The notes below the pieces were generated by a model, which was not told the DNA's origin, searched no databases, and saw only the letters and a program-made list of their open reading frames with translations. A program made the translations under genes and the position numbers. Below are positions 19,990 through 29,150 of a stretch of DNA of 64,000 bases, in pieces. The stretch comes from Flintibacter faecis (lineage in GTDB: Bacteria; Bacillota; Clostridia; Oscillospirales; Oscillospiraceae), in NCBI RefSeq assembly GCF_014287875.1, contig NZ_JACOPN010000006.1, positions 157,993 through 221,992 of the forward strand. The letters run 5' to 3'. Numbering within the stretch: position 1 is the stretch's first letter; each line of letters begins with the position of its first letter.

Positions 19990-21123
19990 TTAGATGTTTT
20001 CACAAACGTTGAGCGCCTGCTCCAACGCCTGGTCCATGTTATAGTACTTGAAATCCGCCAGACGTCCGCAGCAGATCAGGTTGGGAACGGCCTCGGCGGC
20101 GCGGCGGTACTGTTCATACTGCTGCTTGCTCTGCTCGGTCAGTACGGGGTAATAGGGCTCCTGCTGGGTGCCCTCCTGATAGGTCAGCGGGTACTCCAGG
20201 GCGTAGCTGGTCCCGGTGCCGGTCTGGACGGGCAGCTTTTTATACTCGGTGATTCGGGTATAGCCCGCTTCCTGAGGATACGCGACGACGGGCGCATCTT
20301 GCAAGCTCTCCTTGTCCTCATACTTCCACTCGAACCGCAGGGAACGATAGGGCAGGCGGCCATAGATGCCGCCAAACAACTCGTCCAGCGCGCCGGTATA
20401 CACCACGGGAATCTCCAGTGGAACACCGTCCAGGAAGATACGGTCATTTCGAATTTGAATGTGGTCCAGGGCCTCAACACCCAGTTCAACGTGAATGTTG
20501 GGGTGATCCAGCAGGTTCTGGAAAAAGTGCGTGAACGACTGCTCCGGCATCACCTGGTAGGGGTCGTCGAAGTACCCCTCCTCATAGGAGAACCGCAGCG
20601 GCACCCGCTTCAGCACGCTGGGGTCGATCTCACTGGGAGACACTCCCCACTGCTTCGCGGTGTAGGGCGCGTAGTCGTTCTGGAACAGGAATTCCGCATA
20701 GCCCCGGATGTCCTCGTCGGGGTGCGCCAGGACCTCCACCACCGTGGCGGTATCCCGGCCAGAAAAGGCTTTTTTGAGCTTTTCTTTCAGCAGCTCCGCC
20801 TTTTCCGCCGGATAGAAGGTGTCGATGGTGGTGAAATTGAAGGGCGTCGGCGTGTACTTCCCGCCCCAGGCCGCGCCGCAGGTCAGCTTATAGTCCTGCC
20901 ACCGGCCGAATCGGCACATATAGTCATACAGTTCCTTTTTCTTCGTGTGGAACGTGTGCGGGCCGTACTTCTGAACCAGAAAGCCGTGCTCGTCCACATA
21001 GTCATACATATTGCCGCCGATGTGGTCCCGGCGCTCCCAAATGGTGACCTGCTTTCCATGTTCCGCAAGGTGGCGGGCTACGACGGCCCCGGAAAGGCCG
21101 CAGCCAATTACAAGGTAGTCCAT
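19990..21123 (-). CDS. glf: UDP-galactopyranose mutase
   Basis: 377 residues, normal for the family. It begins with the FAD-binding motif MDYLVIGCGLSGAVVARHLA and continues with ERRDHIGGNMYDY and GPHTFHTK (conserved substrate/flavin region). Catalytic-site arginines occur in FGGIYGRLPYRSLRF. It converts UDP-galactopyranose to UDP-galactofuranose, so the polysaccharide probably contains Galf. It is the last gene of the minus-strand operon, starting two bases after the epimerase stop, with GGCGGA as ribosome site. Confidence 0.93.
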   Translation of the reverse strand: MDYLVIGCGLSGAVVARHLAEHGKQVTIWERRDHIGGNMYDYVDEHGFLVQKYGPHTFHTKKKELYDYMCRFGRWQDYKLTCGAAWGGKYTPTPFNFTTIDTFYPAEKAELLKEKLKKAFSGRDTATVVEVLAHPDEDIRGYAEFLFQNDYAPYTAKQWGVSPSEIDPSVLKRVPLRFSYEEGYFDDPYQVMPEQSFTHFFQNLLDHPNIHVELGVEALDHIQIRNDRIFLDGVPLEIPVVYTGALDELFGGIYGRLPYRSLRFEWKYEDKESLQDAPVVAYPQEAGYTRITEYKKLPVQTGTGTSYALEYPLTYQEGTQQEPYYPVLTEQSKQQYEQYRRAAEAVPNLICCGRLADFKYYNMDQALEQALNVCENI

Positions 21124-21124
21124 A

Positions 21125-21700
21125 TTAAAATCCGCCATAGCTGTCCATGAACTGTGCAAACGTCTGCAAGTTCTGATCCTTATCCGCCAAAATCACCTTT
21201 TCCGGTCCGCCGACCTGCTCCAGCGGCCAGGCAACGCCAATATCCGGGTCGTTCCACAGGATGCCGTCGTCATACTCGCCGTAGAATTTCTCGCCGCACT
21301 TGTAGGAGACAATGGAATCCTCCAGCACCAGGTAGCCGTGCGCGCAGCCGGCAGGTACGAGGATCTCATTGTGCTTATCCCCAATCAGGTCAAATGCCAG
21401 CCACTTCTGAAAGGTCGGGCTGTCCTTGCGGAGATCGACGACCACGTCCCACACATGGCCCCAAATACAGCGCACCAGCTTCGGCTGCTGCTTGACGCGC
21501 TGGAAGTGCAGGGCGCGAATGACGCCCTTGTGGCTGGTCGTGTAAAACACCTCGGCCAGGTCGTGATGAATTCCGTTGGCCTCAAACACCTCTTTAGAAT
21601 AATCCTTCGTAAAGCAGCCACGGATGTCGTCCGCATTAAAGGGTGTCACCTCGATCAGCCCTGCGATCTCCGTCTCGTGAAATTCAAATTTCTGAATCAT
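21125..21700 (-). CDS. dTDP-4-dehydrorhamnose 3,5-epimerase-like cupin
   Basis: 191 residues from the ATG at 21700 (MIQKFEFHETEIAGLIEVTP). The RmlC fold signatures are present: RGCFTKDYS, GVIRALHFQ with the catalytic His, LVRCIWGHVWDVVVDLR and ILVPAGCAHGYLV. The neighbours make a CDP-linked 4-keto-6-deoxysugar (RfbF, RfbG) and no dTDP pathway genes are present. It may therefore epimerise a CDP sugar rather than dTDP-4-keto-rhamnose. It overlaps the upstream SDR gene end. Confidence 0.85.
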   Translation of the reverse strand: MIQKFEFHETEIAGLIEVTPFNADDIRGCFTKDYSKEVFEANGIHHDLAEVFYTTSHKGVIRALHFQRVKQQPKLVRCIWGHVWDVVVDLRKDSPTFQKWLAFDLIGDKHNEILVPAGCAHGYLVLEDSIVSYKCGEKFYGEYDDGILWNDPDIGVAWPLEQVGGPEKVILADKDQNLQTFAQFMDSYGGF

Positions 21701-22629
21701 CCTTCTTCCTCCTTCGCCAGTACTTTGTGCCACCAGTCACAGGTCCGCTTGCAGCCTTCCGCAAAGCTGACCTCTGCCCGGAATCCAGTATCCCGTTCTG
21801 TCTCCGTGCAATCAAAGCGGGAGAGCGGCAGGTCCACCCCGGTAAAGGGCACATCGCCAAAGGCGAAGGTCAGCTCCGGTGCGATGGCCTGCTGCATTTC
21901 CTCCAAAAACTGCCGCAGGGGCCGGGCGGAGGAGCTGCCGATCAGATACTCGTGGAAGGGCTTGCCCTTCTCGCCGATGAGCCGGAAGGCTCTGGCTACA
22001 TCGTCGATGTATACAAAGTCATAGTTCTGCGTCCCTGCGGTAAACTGGGGGACTTCTCCTCGGATACACTTTTGGATCGTGGTGTTCACCAGGCGGGGAC
22101 TGCGTTCCCCGATGCCATACGCGTTGGTGATTTCCGGCCAGACCAGTTCGATCCCGATGTTGGCCGCCACGGACATACACATGGTATGGGCCGCCAGCTT
22201 TCCGCTGCCATAAATATAGCCCATTCCGGGCCGGTTCCCCTGGGTATAGGCCGCCGCCATCGTTTCGTGCTCGACGATGCTGCCGGCGCACACAAAACGG
22301 CGGCAGCCTAGCTCCTTGGCGGCCCGGAGCGCATCCACGGTCCACTGCACATTGTTCAGCTGGAGCGCCGTGTCCGCTCTCGCCGGACCGGCAGAACCGG
22401 CCCAGGCAAAGTGATAAAACAGGTCGTATTCTCCGGTCGGTATCTTCTCCGGGAGTGTCTTCATCTCCGCCAAATCGCAGGAGACTTTATGCACGTTGGG
22501 GTCCTCCGGCACATTGGAGAAGTGGTCCTGATGGCCCACGGCCCACACCTCATAGCCATGGTGCAGCAGCTCCCGCAGGGTCGCGCCGCCGACGAAGCCG
22601 TTGGCGCCGGTCACGATTGCCTTTTTCAT
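21697..22629 (-). CDS. NAD(P)-dependent nucleotide-sugar reductase/epimerase (extended SDR)
   Basis: 310 residues: Rossmann motif TGANGFVG near the start, then a YxxxK pair in GYIYGSGKLAAH (about 150-160) and NYDFVYIDDVARAF near the C-terminal substrate domain. Its place after RfbG, with ATGA overlaps on both sides, suggests it reduces the 4-keto group of a CDP-6-deoxyhexose (RfbJ-like step). The exact product cannot be read from sequence. Confidence 0.85.
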   Translation of the reverse strand: MKKAIVTGANGFVGGATLRELLHHGYEVWAVGHQDHFSNVPEDPNVHKVSCDLAEMKTLPEKIPTGEYDLFYHFAWAGSAGPARADTALQLNNVQWTVDALRAAKELGCRRFVCAGSIVEHETMAAAYTQGNRPGMGYIYGSGKLAAHTMCMSVAANIGIELVWPEITNAYGIGERSPRLVNTTIQKCIRGEVPQFTAGTQNYDFVYIDDVARAFRLIGEKGKPFHEYLIGSSSARPLRQFLEEMQQAIAPELTFAFGDVPFTGVDLPLSRFDCTETERDTGFRAEVSFAEGCKRTCDWWHKVLAKEEEG

Positions 22630-23684
22630 CTGACACCCTCCTCAAACTCCCGAATCTGCTTCCGCATCACCGCCGGCACATCCCCGCCGTCCATCCAGAC
22701 CTTGGACCACTCCACCGTCTTCTGGATGGCCTCCTGCATATGCCAGCGGGGGGTCCAGCCGAAGGTCGTTTTGATTTTGGAGCAGTCCAGCTTCAGGAAG
22801 TTCGCCTCATGGGGGGCGTTGACCTCGGAGCGGTTCTCCCAGGTCATGCCGTCGCCCCAGGCCTGGCAGAACAGGGTGGTCAGCTCTCCGGTGGTCACGC
22901 AGTCGCAGTCGTCGGGACCCACGTTGTACCAACCGGCGAAGGACGGGTCCTCATACTGCTTCTGGGCGATCATCAGGTAGGCCATCACCGGCTCCAGCAC
23001 GTGCTGATAGGGCCGGGTGGAGTAGGGATTGCGGACAATGATAGGCTGCTTGTCCGCCGCCGCACGGACGCAGTCCGGGATGATGCGATCCCGGGCGAAG
23101 TCGCCGCCGCCGATGACATTGCCCGCCCGGGCCGTGGAGATGGCGGTCCGCCCGTCCTGGAAAAAGCTGCTCTTGTAGCTGTGGGTCACCAGCTCCGAGC
23201 AGGACTTGGAGTTGGAGTAGGGGTCGTAGCCGTCCAGAGGCTCGTTCTCCCGATAACCCCAGGCCCACTCCTTATTCTCATACACTTTATCCGTGGTCAC
23301 GTTCAGAAAGGACTTGACGCAGGGGTGGGTCCGCACGCACTCCAGAATGTTGACCGTGCCCATCACATTGGTCTCGTAGGTATAGACCGGCTGCTCATAG
23401 CTGGTCCGCACGATGGGCTGGGCGGCCAGGTGCAGCACCAGCTCCGGCTGGGTCTGGTCGAACACCTCCATCAGGTGGGCCAGGTCCCGCACGTCGCCGA
23501 TGATGCTGGTCATGTTGTCCTCCACACCCGCCAGCGCAAACAGGTTGGGCTGGGTGGGGGCCTCCAGCGAGTAGCCCGTCAGAATCGCCCCGGCGTCCAC
23601 CAGGACCCGGCACATCCACGCGCCCTTGAACCCGGTATGGCCGGTGACCAGCACCCGCTTGTCTTTATAGAAGCTCAAGTCCAT
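22626..23684 (-). CDS. rfbG: CDP-glucose 4,6-dehydratase
   Basis: 352 residues from the ATG at 23684, which overlaps the RfbF stop. It shows VLVTGHTGFKGAWMCRVL (the GHTGFKG form is characteristic of RfbG), LAAQPIVRTSY, NVTTDKVYENKEW (the TDK dehydratase triad element) and YDPYSNSKSCSELV (YxxxK). It makes CDP-4-keto-6-deoxyglucose from the RfbF product. Confidence 0.93.
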   Translation of the reverse strand: MDLSFYKDKRVLVTGHTGFKGAWMCRVLVDAGAILTGYSLEAPTQPNLFALAGVEDNMTSIIGDVRDLAHLMEVFDQTQPELVLHLAAQPIVRTSYEQPVYTYETNVMGTVNILECVRTHPCVKSFLNVTTDKVYENKEWAWGYRENEPLDGYDPYSNSKSCSELVTHSYKSSFFQDGRTAISTARAGNVIGGGDFARDRIIPDCVRAAADKQPIIVRNPYSTRPYQHVLEPVMAYLMIAQKQYEDPSFAGWYNVGPDDCDCVTTGELTTLFCQAWGDGMTWENRSEVNAPHEANFLKLDCSKIKTTFGWTPRWHMQEAIQKTVEWSKVWMDGGDVPAVMRKQIREFEEGVR

Positions 23685-24466
23685 CAGTCGGCCCACACTT
23701 TCCAGGGGGCCTGTCCGGTGGCCCACATTTTTTCCAGGGTCTCCTTCTCCCGCACGGTGTCCATGCACTGCCAGAAGCCGTTGTGCTTATAGGCCATCAG
23801 CTGGCCCAGCTTGGCCACCGTCTCCAGGGGGGCCTTCTCCAGGACCGTGTCGTCACCCTCAATGTAGTCGATGAACTCCGGCTGGCAGACCATAAAGCCG
23901 ATGTTGATCATGTTGCCGTCGCCCTTGGTCTTCTCCCGGAACTCGCTGATCTGGCCGTCGGGGCCGATGTCCAGCACGCCGAAGCGCTGCCCGGCGTTAT
24001 AGGCGGACATGGTCACCAGCTTGCCGTGGGACTGGTGGAACTTCACCAGCTCGGTGATGTTCACGTCGGACACACCGTCGCCATAGGTCAGCATAAACGG
24101 CTCGTTGCCCACAAACTCTCGGACCCGCTTCACCCGGCCCCCGGTCATGGTGTTCAGGCCGGTATCCACCACCGTGACCTTCCACCGCTCCGAGGCGTTG
24201 TGGTGGACGATCATTTCGTTGGTGCCCTTGGTAAAATCGTATGTAATGTCGGAGGTGTGCAGGAAGTAGTCTGCGAAATACTCCTTAATGACGTGCTGCT
24301 TATAGCCCGCGCAGATGATAAATTCGTTGAAGCCGTGGGCGGAGTACAGCTTCATAATGTGCCACAGAATGGGCATCCCGCCCAGCTCCACCATGGGCTT
24401 GGGCTTGAATTGGGATTCTTCCGAGATCCGGGTGCCGAAGCCACCGGCTAAAATAATGACTTTCAT
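23684..24466 (-). CDS. rfbF: glucose-1-phosphate cytidylyltransferase
   Basis: 260 residues, the usual length. It has the nucleotidyltransferase signature MKVIILAGGFGTRISEESQF, KPKPMVELGGMPILWHIM, YGDGVSDVNI (metal-binding Asp) and AYNAGQRFGVLDI. It makes CDP-glucose, the first committed step of the CDP-sugar branch. It follows the long glycosyltransferase gene by 12 bases. Confidence 0.94.
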   Translation of the reverse strand: MKVIILAGGFGTRISEESQFKPKPMVELGGMPILWHIMKLYSAHGFNEFIICAGYKQHVIKEYFADYFLHTSDITYDFTKGTNEMIVHHNASERWKVTVVDTGLNTMTGGRVKRVREFVGNEPFMLTYGDGVSDVNITELVKFHQSHGKLVTMSAYNAGQRFGVLDIGPDGQISEFREKTKGDGNMINIGFMVCQPEFIDYIEGDDTVLEKAPLETVAKLGQLMAYKHNGFWQCMDTVREKETLEKMWATGQAPWKVWAD

Positions 24467-24478
24467 GTATGCTCTCCT

Positions 24479-26527
24479 TTATTCTTCCGTATCTTCGTCT
24501 GTTTTTACTTTGACGGGCCGATATTGCGGTTTGAAAATGTAATAAATCTGCTTGCAGAATTGCCAGCGAATAGAGCCTTTCGGGAGAATTTTCTTCGCAA
24601 ACTCGCGGCGGCGTGTGCCTTTGGGGAGCAGCTTGTCGGCAAGCTTGCGGGCACCGGATCGGGTGTCGAAAATTCCTGCTCGACATTGTAAATCGTAAAC
24701 TGCAGGATGGAGTTGCCCCAACTTTGTATCTACCATTCGTGAAATTATTGTTCCAAAAAAAGGAGTGTGTATTGCAACCTTCCACCACTCATACCCATAA
24801 TCCATTTCTGGAAAAACCCATGGTTTTGGTTGTGCCGCCCAATGCAGCAAAAAAGGTCGTTCATGAGCATCATGATAGTCTCTTTTAGCAGCTATAGGCG
24901 CAAAGCTATCAATCGTATCTTTGATATTTGGAGCAACCATTGCATACATATTCCATGCTATATCTATAAACTTAATTTTTCCATCAAATACCAAATTCAG
25001 GACATCCTGTTCCTGCACGATAAACTTATGACTTTGAGCTATTTTTAGTAGTTCTTCTTTACAAATTGTTTTTCGACACTTTTCAAGATTAAAAAGAACC
25101 ACACCAGTGTTTACATACTCATACGGATTTGAAAGTGTCAAAATTTTCTTGCAATACTTTTGAATTTCTTTGTCGCCGTTATACCAGCCTTGCCAAACGA
25201 CATCTAATGCAGCAGCCATACAGTAGTCTTTAACATCGATTGCATACAATTTTGCAATATCAGTTTTTGCAACAATATCACAATCCATTACGATTGCCTT
25301 ATCGTAGTGTTTCAGAATATATGGAGCAAGCAAACGGTAATAGGCAACTATTGATTGATTTGCCGAGTTTACAAAAAGGTCGACATTTTTTAAGAGTGGT
25401 TGCGCGTTATAGAAGCGAATTGATACATTTGTATATCCTTCTGCCATCTTCTTCATTAGCCGTTTGTTATCGTCTGTAATATCATGTTCAAATATAATAA
25501 TGTCATAATTATTTATAGACGCAGAATTATTGATTACCGATTTTATGAAAACACTTGCATAGGGCACAAAATAATTACTGGAGCTTATTACAACAGGAAC
25601 GTTATTTTCCTTGAACGCAGGCAACAAGTCTGTAATTGGTTCGCTTTTAGTATCGGAAAAATATACTAAATCTTTTTCACAGCATTTGTATCTCGAAGAC
25701 CGGAGAAGATGCAGGTAGAAAATACCGAACAAATTCTCTGCCATAAACCCAGGCATTCGCATTTTCCATGTTCCATAATGCGTTGTATCTAGATGCTTTT
25801 CCAATTCGAAAAGAACATCAAAAAGCATTGAGCAAAATTCATCAAAGACCGTTTTTTTCATGACAAAACAGTTGTAATATTTTGCGAAATGCCCCTCAAA
25901 ATATTGATCTACATCGCTTGAATAATCCGGATATTTTTCTTTTATTATTTTTATAAAAGAATCTACACCGTTCATATCAAAGTCTCGGATTCGAGATTTA
26001 CACAGTTCATACATAGACGAATGTTTACCGTCCCAAGCGTAATAGACATTTTCACTCGGTGTGGTTATTAAATCATGTTGCAAAATCTCTTCCTTCATGA
26101 CTTCGATGTTTTGTAACGAAAACTTTTTTAAATTGCTCTTTGATAGTTTATCAGTTACCAAAAAACCACTCTTATCATTTTTCGGACGAAAAGACTTTTT
26201 CGCAAAAGAAATATACCTTCTGTAATGACACAGTCCATAGTAATCTGCCTTCACATTTTTCCAGGCCCAGTATAAGACTGTCAATTCACAGAAACTATTC
26301 CGTTTCTCCGAAATATTATCCCCCGTATCATCCCCCAGCATATCCACGTTTTCCCGCTCGTCATACACCGCGCCGCAGCGAACCGGGATATACAGCGGAT
26401 TATCAATGGTCTCACTGTCCAAATCAATTCGGTGGGACACAAAAATCTTGATATCCGGCTTTTCCGGGGTCCCATGATATTTCAGGCATTCCACATCAGG
26501 GACCGGTTTGTACGCTTTTTTCTCCAC
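24479..26527 (-). CDS. DUF4422 - GT8 fusion glycosyltransferase
   Basis: 682 residues from a GTG at 26527 placed after GGAGAAAGAGAC; an open frame continues upstream without a start signal. Residues about 25-260 are a DUF4422 domain (IKIFVSHRIDLDSETIDNPL, YYGLCHYRRYISF). Residues about 330-590 are a GT8-like domain (VPVVISSSNYFVPYASVFIK, AIVMDCDIVAKTDI with the DxD metal site, HWAAQPKPW). The C-terminal 90 residues are basic. The middle is clearly more AT-rich than its neighbours, suggesting a recently imported segment. Two transferase activities on one chain are inferred. Confidence 0.85.
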   Translation of the reverse strand: MEKKAYKPVPDVECLKYHGTPEKPDIKIFVSHRIDLDSETIDNPLYIPVRCGAVYDERENVDMLGDDTGDNISEKRNSFCELTVLYWAWKNVKADYYGLCHYRRYISFAKKSFRPKNDKSGFLVTDKLSKSNLKKFSLQNIEVMKEEILQHDLITTPSENVYYAWDGKHSSMYELCKSRIRDFDMNGVDSFIKIIKEKYPDYSSDVDQYFEGHFAKYYNCFVMKKTVFDEFCSMLFDVLFELEKHLDTTHYGTWKMRMPGFMAENLFGIFYLHLLRSSRYKCCEKDLVYFSDTKSEPITDLLPAFKENNVPVVISSSNYFVPYASVFIKSVINNSASINNYDIIIFEHDITDDNKRLMKKMAEGYTNVSIRFYNAQPLLKNVDLFVNSANQSIVAYYRLLAPYILKHYDKAIVMDCDIVAKTDIAKLYAIDVKDYCMAAALDVVWQGWYNGDKEIQKYCKKILTLSNPYEYVNTGVVLFNLEKCRKTICKEELLKIAQSHKFIVQEQDVLNLVFDGKIKFIDIAWNMYAMVAPNIKDTIDSFAPIAAKRDYHDAHERPFLLHWAAQPKPWVFPEMDYGYEWWKVAIHTPFFGTIISRMVDTKLGQLHPAVYDLQCRAGIFDTRSGARKLADKLLPKGTRRREFAKKILPKGSIRWQFCKQIYYIFKPQYRPVKVKTDEDTEE

Positions 26528-26568
26528 GTCTCTTTCTCCTCTGTCTATTTTGTATTGGTATTTTTTCG

Positions 26569-27534
26569 CTAAACTACGGACTTTATTGTGCGGACCATAC
26601 TTTTCAGCCGCTCCCGCCGCAGACTCCCTTTGGGGAACAGCGGGTCCAGCAGCATCCGAAGCACACGGTCTCCACGGCGTTTCATCTTTCGGAGCCACAG
26701 GTCACATGTTCCCCGGACGGGCCGCGTATCCAGGAATTTGACCAGCTGCAGCTCTTTGATTTTCCAGTCCTCAAAGTGGATGATGTGGTAGAGGAATATC
26801 CCGAATAAAATCTCTCCCACATACCCCGGGACCCGCTGTAATCTTCCGCTGGGGTGCTGCTCCAATTCAAACAGGATGGGGAACTGAAACTGACACATCC
26901 GGTCAAACAATTCCCGCTTGAACACATAGCAGTTATAGCCCCGGTGCTCGGTGCTGTTCAGGTACTCCCGTGCCGCGCGGCTGTACTGCGGGGCCTTTTG
27001 GTCGATCAGTGCAAGCATCCGGTCTATGGTGTCCGATTCGATCAAGACCCCGGCGTTTGCCCGCCAGACATCCCCCACGTTGGACTGGGGCCCTTTTGGT
27101 GTCGTGATCAAATGTACTGGGGCGGGCTGGGGGATGACCGCGTCATATTCCGAAATGATCTGGCTCATGTGGTCTGGTGATAAGAGACCATATTTTTCCA
27201 TAGTCTCCTGATTCAAAAAGTCCTCCTCCACCAGCCCCTGGGTGTCCACGGGGTAGGTGAGGTCAGAGAAGGACAGGTAGCGCCGATAGTGGCACAGCCC
27301 ATAGTAGTCGGCGGTTTGGTTTTTCCACGCCCAATAGGCCACCGTGAACTCGCTCAGGTGAGACCGCTGTTCCGAAATATTCTCTCCCGTGTCGTCTCCT
27401 GCGATATTCATAGGATTCTCTTTATCAAACACTGCGCCGCAGCGAACGGGAATGTACAGCGGATTATTGACCAGTTCACTGGTTATATCGATCCTATGTG
27501 ACACAAAAATCTTGATTTCCGGTTTCTCAGTCAA
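26569..27534 (-). CDS. DUF4422 family glycosyltransferase
   Basis: 321 residues from a TTG at 27534, chosen for the AAGGGGGG about ten bases before it; an in-frame ATG at 27555 lacks a site. Its first 60 residues (EIKIFVSHRIDITSELVNNP, YIPVRCGAVFD) closely match the N-terminus of the next gene's DUF4422 domain, so the two are paralogues. CHYRRYLSF and NCYVFKRELFDRMCQF are also shared. The start overlaps the stop of the upstream GT2 gene. Confidence 0.8.
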   Translation of the reverse strand: MTEKPEIKIFVSHRIDITSELVNNPLYIPVRCGAVFDKENPMNIAGDDTGENISEQRSHLSEFTVAYWAWKNQTADYYGLCHYRRYLSFSDLTYPVDTQGLVEEDFLNQETMEKYGLLSPDHMSQIISEYDAVIPQPAPVHLITTPKGPQSNVGDVWRANAGVLIESDTIDRMLALIDQKAPQYSRAAREYLNSTEHRGYNCYVFKRELFDRMCQFQFPILFELEQHPSGRLQRVPGYVGEILFGIFLYHIIHFEDWKIKELQLVKFLDTRPVRGTCDLWLRKMKRRGDRVLRMLLDPLFPKGSLRRERLKSMVRTIKSVV

Positions 27535-28369
27535 AATGAGCACACCCCCCTTCAAGCCGACGTTTTATGTTCTGAAGCAGCCCGGCAGGCAGCAGCCCCA
27601 CCGCCAATGGCTTCAATACGAAGGGCCACGCCAACGGCAATCGTCCCAGGTCCCGGAATCTTTCGTACCGCGTAACGCTCTCGTTCCACCTATGCCGCAT
27701 CCTTCGCCGCTCCTTTGCCGTGGATGGCAGAGAATATGTCAGTAAATTTTCTTGCAGATTCATGCCGCGAAATCCGTTCGCGTAAAGCCGCAGAAGTAAG
27801 TCGTAATCTTCGCATAAGACCTGGCTCTTGCGTTCGGAATATCCGCCGACAGTGTCTAATGCTTCTTTGCGGAACATCAGTGCGGGATGGATAAAAGGCT
27901 GCGTGATATAAAAATCCTTCACATCAGGGAATTTCGGAAGCCGCCGTTCCCCGCAGTCCTTCCCGTCCCGACATAGGGCAACATTACTGCCCACAAACGC
28001 GATATTCCGGTCATCCTCCAACGCCTGAATCTGCGTTTCAAATCGCTGCGGTTCAGACCAGTCATCATCATCCATCCGTGCAATATACGCGCCTCTTGCT
28101 CGACGGAAGCAGGCGTTCAATTTTGAGGCAAGGTCTGTGGCCGGAACGCCCCGGACCAATTGAATGCGGCCATCTTGCCTTGCGAATCGTGCAAGCGTTG
28201 TAAGGGCCTCTTGGCTCGATCCATCATCGCAGATCAAAAATTCCCAATTTTTATAGGTCTGCTGCAAAATCGACCGGACGCTTCGTTCCAAGGGTGTTGT
28301 ATCTGCTTTCCGATAGAGAACACCCATGATCACGGAAATCTGCGGTTCCTTAACTCTGTTCATAAGCAT
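27527..28369 (-). CDS. GT2 family glycosyltransferase
   Basis: 280 residues: SVIMGVLYRKADTTPLERSV opens a GT-A fold, with FLICDDGSSQE and YIARMDDDDWSEPQRFE providing the DxD-type nucleotide and metal site. A C-terminal membrane-proximal stretch (LAWPFVLKPLAVGLLPAG) follows. The start ATG (28369 or 28363) lies inside the end of the ABC ATPase gene, so the genes are coupled. Confidence 0.85.
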   Translation of the reverse strand: MLMNRVKEPQISVIMGVLYRKADTTPLERSVRSILQQTYKNWEFLICDDGSSQEALTTLARFARQDGRIQLVRGVPATDLASKLNACFRRARGAYIARMDDDDWSEPQRFETQIQALEDDRNIAFVGSNVALCRDGKDCGERRLPKFPDVKDFYITQPFIHPALMFRKEALDTVGGYSERKSQVLCEDYDLLLRLYANGFRGMNLQENLLTYSLPSTAKERRRMRHRWNESVTRYERFRDLGRLPLAWPFVLKPLAVGLLPAGLLQNIKRRLEGGCAHFD

Positions 28370-29138
28370 CACAGAGTTCTTTTGTGGCCCCCACCATCTG
28401 CACCTCCCCATGCTCCAGCCACACCACCCGGTCACACATCTCCCGAATCTGCTGCAAGCTGTGGGACACAAACAGCACCGTCGTTCCGCCGCTCATCAAT
28501 TCCAGCATCCGCTTGCGGCTTTTTTCCTGAAAGTCCGCATCGCCCACAGACAGAATCTCGTCCACGATCAGAATCTCGGGATTCACCACCGTGGCGATGG
28601 AGAAGGCCAGCCGGGCCAGCATACCGGAGGAGTAGTTGCGGATGGGCACCTCGATAAACTGCCCCAGCTCGGAGAAGGCCACGATCTCGTCATATTTGGA
28701 CTGCAAAAATTCCTCGCTGTACCCCAAGATCGCGCCGTTGAGGAAAATGTTCTCATGTCCCGTCAGGTCCATATCAAAGCCGGAGCCCAGCTCCAGCATG
28801 GGGACAATGTTGCCGTGGCTGGTCACGCTGCCCTCGGTGGGCTTTAAAATGCCGGAGATCACCTTCAAAATGGTGCTCTTGCCGGCTCCGTTGTGGCCGA
28901 TGATGCCCATGACCTCGCCCTTGTACACGTCGAAGCTGGCGCGCTTCAGCGCCCAGAACTCGTTGATTTTCAGCTTGCCGCTGAGCTTGCGGGTAACGAA
29001 TTCCTTCAGGGACATGATCTTGTCGTCCGTCAGGCGGAAGCGCATGGACACGTCCCGGACCTCGATCATTTTCTTTCGCTGGCGCTCGGCATCCCGGGCC
29101 TGTCGCTCCCGCAGTTCTTTTTTCGTTTCTTTCCTCAT
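28350..29138 (-). CDS. polysaccharide ABC exporter ATP-binding protein (Wzt/TagH type)
   Basis: 262 residues from the ATG after AGGTGGCGAGC. Walker A GHNGAGKS, a Q-loop region, signature YSSGMLARLAFSI, Walker B ILIVDEILSVGD and the switch His in LFVSHSLQQI are all present. A charged N-terminal extension (RKETKKELRERQARDAERQR) precedes the ATPase core. It pairs with the ABC-2 permease immediately upstream to export the finished glycan. No C-terminal glycan-binding domain is present. Confidence 0.92.
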   Translation of the reverse strand: MRKETKKELRERQARDAERQRKKMIEVRDVSMRFRLTDDKIMSLKEFVTRKLSGKLKINEFWALKRASFDVYKGEVMGIIGHNGAGKSTILKVISGILKPTEGSVTSHGNIVPMLELGSGFDMDLTGHENIFLNGAILGYSEEFLQSKYDEIVAFSELGQFIEVPIRNYSSGMLARLAFSIATVVNPEILIVDEILSVGDADFQEKSRKRMLELMSGGTTVLFVSHSLQQIREMCDRVVWLEHGEVQMVGATKELCDAYEQS

Positions 29139-29150
29139 GCTCGCCACCTG

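Noticed and set aside
22455..23792. 445-codon plus-strand frame
   Set aside because: Antisense shadow of rfbG and its neighbours; no start signal.
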